In this document: in pieces, positions 5,810-7,774 of the stretch
Position numbering within the stretch: position 1 is the stretch's first letter
Layout of the letters: every line of letters begins with the position of its first letter
Assembly: GCA_964590495.1 (NCBI GenBank)
Contig: CAZPWQ010000140.1
Span: 1-7,774, forward strand
Length of the DNA stretch: 7,774 bases
Direction of reading: 5' to 3'
Source: CAZPWQ01 sp964590495
Lineage (GTDB): Bacteria; Bacteroidota; Rhodothermia; Balneolales; Balneolaceae
Made by a program: the position numbers and the translations under genes
Notes under the pieces: generated by a model
Told to the model about the DNA's origin: nothing
What the model saw: the letters and a program-made list of their open reading frames with translations, nothing else
The model's database searches: none

Positions 5810-7180
5810 GTGAGAATGGATCAAATAAATCCTGCAAGCAATCGGTTTTATCTGAGCAGAAAATTAATAGGGGTTGTAACACTTTTCCTTATTGCAGCAA
5901 GCGGTCTTGTCGTATTGACTAATTTTTCAGTAAATACCATTGCCGCCACCGGCGATTACATGAGACTTCTTTCTACGTGGAGCCAATATCAACATCAGTC
6001 AATGATATTGCTTGAACGTTATGCCCGGGATGGTGAACAGGTAAGCTATAGAGAGTATGAGAAAACAACGAAGCAGATGAAGGCACAAGCACGTGTAATT
6101 GATGAACTCTTTAAGGCTGATCCGAATGTGAAAATTATTTTTGATTCATTCAGCTCAAAAAATATTTATCCCAATGAGATTTCCAGTCTTGTTTTTGCTT
6201 TTCAGCAATTCAGAGAGTCTGATCGAATGCAAAACCTTTTCCGGCAGTGGCATCAATTGAATCAGATAGAAGCGAGAAAACAAGGTATAGCCCAACATTT
6301 ACATCGGTTATGGAATTCAGAACAGCCGGATAAGAGTCAATCCATTTATTATTTGGAGGTTTTGAATGATTTGAATAATGACTGGAATATTTACAACCGG
6401 CAGTTGATGGCTGAGGTAGGCAGTACTTCTGGTGTAATAAAACGGGCCGGGCTGTGGATAAGTGTTATTCTGGGAATTCTGCTGGTACTTATTGGAGTAG
6501 TAGTGACTGTCCGGGCAAATAAAAGTATAGGCCGCTGGGAGCAAACACTAAACGAAAAGGAAGTGCTGCTTTCAGAAATACACCACAGAGTGAAAAACAA
6601 TATGGCGGTAATATCGGGACTCCTGGAACTGGAAAGTATGCAAAACAGTAACTCTGAGCAGGCCTTGCAGAACAGCCGTGACCGGATACATTCAATGGCT
6701 ATGATACATGAAGTCCTCTATCAATCCGATTCGTTTTCTGAAATCAATCTTAGTCAATATTTGCAAAAGCTGATAAATTTTATATCCGATACGTATATCA
6801 ATAATCAAACAGAGATTAATCTGCAGAATTATTTTGAGGATGTCGTTTTAAATATCAATCAAGCCATCCCGGTGGGATTAATAGTGAGTGAGATAATGAC
6901 AAATACTATTGTTCATGGATTTGATGAAATGGATAATGCAGAAATGAATGTATTCCTAACCGAAAGTAATGGACAGATTTCAATTACAATAAAAAATAAT
7001 GGGAAAGAGCTTAGTGAAGACTTTAATTATGAATCGGCCGAATCATCAGGGTTAATGATAATCAAGACATTGGTACGACAGCTCCAGGGGGAGGTAATTC
7101 TTAACAACAGGAAAGGAGTAGTATTTAATCTGAAATTTGAAAAGTCTAATGCTGCCGGTTCAAGTAATGCAAACTTGTAG
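5810..7180 (+). CDS. Membrane-bound sensor histidine kinase, HisKA_2 type, about 456 aa
   Basis: This is an inner-membrane two-component sensor. Membrane helix 1 spans about residues 17-38. An extracytoplasmic, mainly helical domain with no family I recognise follows (39-211), then membrane helix 2 (about 212-234). A short linker leads directly to the dimerisation/phosphorylation helix without HAMP or PAS: EIHHRVKNN (256-264) with His258 as probable phosphoacceptor, the HisKA_2 signature. The ATPase domain covers about 345-443, with N-box Glu361, Asn365 and His369, and a G2-like SSGLMIIKTL (412-421). The G1 box reads NNGKE (396-400) where DNGxG is usual, so ATP binding may be altered. The GTG at 5810 opens the frame after a stop at 5801; an in-frame ATG at 5816 is an equally good start. 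No response regulator is in the window. A small membrane protein follows 26 bases on. Confidence 0.9.
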   Translation: MRMDQINPASNRFYLSRKLIGVVTLFLIAASGLVVLTNFSVNTIAATGDYMRLLSTWSQYQHQSMILLERYARDGEQVSYREYEKTTKQMKAQARVIDELFKADPNVKIIFDSFSSKNIYPNEISSLVFAFQQFRESDRMQNLFRQWHQLNQIEARKQGIAQHLHRLWNSEQPDKSQSIYYLEVLNDLNNDWNIYNRQLMAEVGSTSGVIKRAGLWISVILGILLVLIGVVVTVRANKSIGRWEQTLNEKEVLLSEIHHRVKNNMAVISGLLELESMQNSNSEQALQNSRDRIHSMAMIHEVLYQSDSFSEINLSQYLQKLINFISDTYINNQTEINLQNYFEDVVLNINQAIPVGLIVSEIMTNTIVHGFDEMDNAEMNVFLTESNGQISITIKNNGKELSEDFNYESAESSGLMIIKTLVRQLQGEVILNNRKGVVFNLKFEKSNAAGSSNANL

Positions 7181-7206
7181 ATATAACTGATTAAAATTAA
7201 GGTACA

Positions 7207-7686
7207 ATGTTTAGAAATAAGCTTAAAAAAAGCTTCAATATTGCTCTGGCAGGATTTTTAGCTAGTCTGGTAATGTTTCTATTTATCTATGTGGGGATTT
7301 CGATTACGGGTATAGCACCTTTTAATATCCCGCCTTCAGCCGCATTCTTATTTAATTTAGGTATAGAAAATAACGGGTATGCTTTATTACTTCATTTCAG
7401 TTACGGTATTTTTTGGTCATTTGTGCTGGTATATACATTCGAAGAGGATGCCACAATCAGCAAGGCTCTTATCTTATCGTTCATTCTATGGTTTTTTATG
7501 ATGATCGTATACAGCCCATTGATAGGCTGGGGAATATTTGGTTTTGGATATGCTTCCCATCTGGCATACGAACATCCCCTATACCTGGCAAATAGTTTTC
7601 CATATATGATAATTACGTTTGGGCTTCATATTATTTATGGATTTATTGTGGGTTATCTCAACAGCCGGTGGTTAAAAACCTTCTGA
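7207..7686 (+). CDS. Small four-helix membrane protein of unknown function, 159 aa
   Basis: A basic N-terminus (MFRNKLKKSF) precedes four likely membrane helices at about 11-35, 57-77, 85-106 and 132-153. The segment LWFFMMIVYSPLIGWGIFGFGYASH (about 94-118), with Pro and repeated Gly, and the end GLHIIYGFIVGYLNSRW recall DUF6789-type small membrane proteins (helix, P-L-G-G-FG motif, then a final H.iYG..lG helix). That resemblance is from memory and not searched. No catalytic residues can be named. It starts 26 bases after the histidine kinase on the same strand and may be co-transcribed, so a role beside the sensor is possible but unproven. The start ATG has no Shine-Dalgarno. Confidence 0.75.
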   Translation: MFRNKLKKSFNIALAGFLASLVMFLFIYVGISITGIAPFNIPPSAAFLFNLGIENNGYALLLHFSYGIFWSFVLVYTFEEDATISKALILSFILWFFMMIVYSPLIGWGIFGFGYASHLAYEHPLYLANSFPYMIITFGLHIIYGFIVGYLNSRWLKTF

Positions 7687-7774
7687 TGGCATTTACAGGT
7701 TTTGCCCTAGCCCGCATTTTTCACAAATATATTATTGAATATATTGGTGCCCTTTGCGAGGCAATGAGTTGCAT

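Noticed and set aside
7726..7745. Two AATATATT copies after the last gene
   Set aside because: Each is a low-complexity A/T palindrome; not enough to call an origin repeat or a terminator.

Overview
The window is about 7.8 kb of AT-leaning bacterial chromosome. Almost every start codon lacks a clear Shine-Dalgarno and instead follows an A/T-rich leader. Exported thiol-redox proteins are present as a Cys-anchored lipoprotein plus a CcdA-type membrane protein, and the histidine kinase carries the HHRVKNN box. This suggests the Bacteroidota/Balneolota/Rhodothermota neighbourhood. That placement is inference from style and protein content; there is no rRNA or marker gene here. Exactly 100 N at 4150-4249 mark an assembly gap of unknown true size that cuts two genes.

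Layout. 1-186: no convincing gene; a GC-rich hairpin, a T8 run and a short degenerate TTAGTGG repeat. 187-858 (-) and 1003-1794 (+): two divergent short-chain dehydrogenase/reductase (SDR) genes sharing a 144-bp intergenic region. 2014-2370 (-): a small DsrE-family protein with a CxxC. 2670-3886 (+): a two-gene operon of a TlpA-like thioredoxin lipoprotein (WCPIC) and a CcdA-like electron-transfer membrane protein. 4000-4149 (+): the N-terminal part of a DoxX-type membrane protein, running into the gap. 4250-4923 (-): a flavodoxin-fold NAD(P)H-dependent FMN oxidoreductase whose last residues lie in the gap. 5049-5609 (-): an AhpD/carboxymuconolactone-decarboxylase-like peroxidase-related enzyme with its full Glu/Cys/Cys/His set. 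5810-7180 (+): a membrane-bound HisKA_2-type sensor histidine kinase. 7207-7686 (+): a four-helix membrane protein of unknown function. 7687-7774 holds no gene that I can support.

How they fit together. Six of the nine genes plausibly act in thiol or flavin redox chemistry: DsrE, TlpA-like, CcdA-like, DoxX, FMN oxidoreductase and AhpD-like. Only TlpA/CcdA is a clear operon in which one protein should feed electrons to the other. The rest are single genes in alternating orientation, so a shared stress response is possible but not shown. The most notable molecular oddities are an alanine where thioredoxin-fold proteins normally have their cis-proline (lipoprotein residue 145) and a degenerate ATP-binding G1 box in the histidine kinase. 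I see no mobile element, CRISPR array, tRNA or rRNA, and no clearly new multi-gene system.
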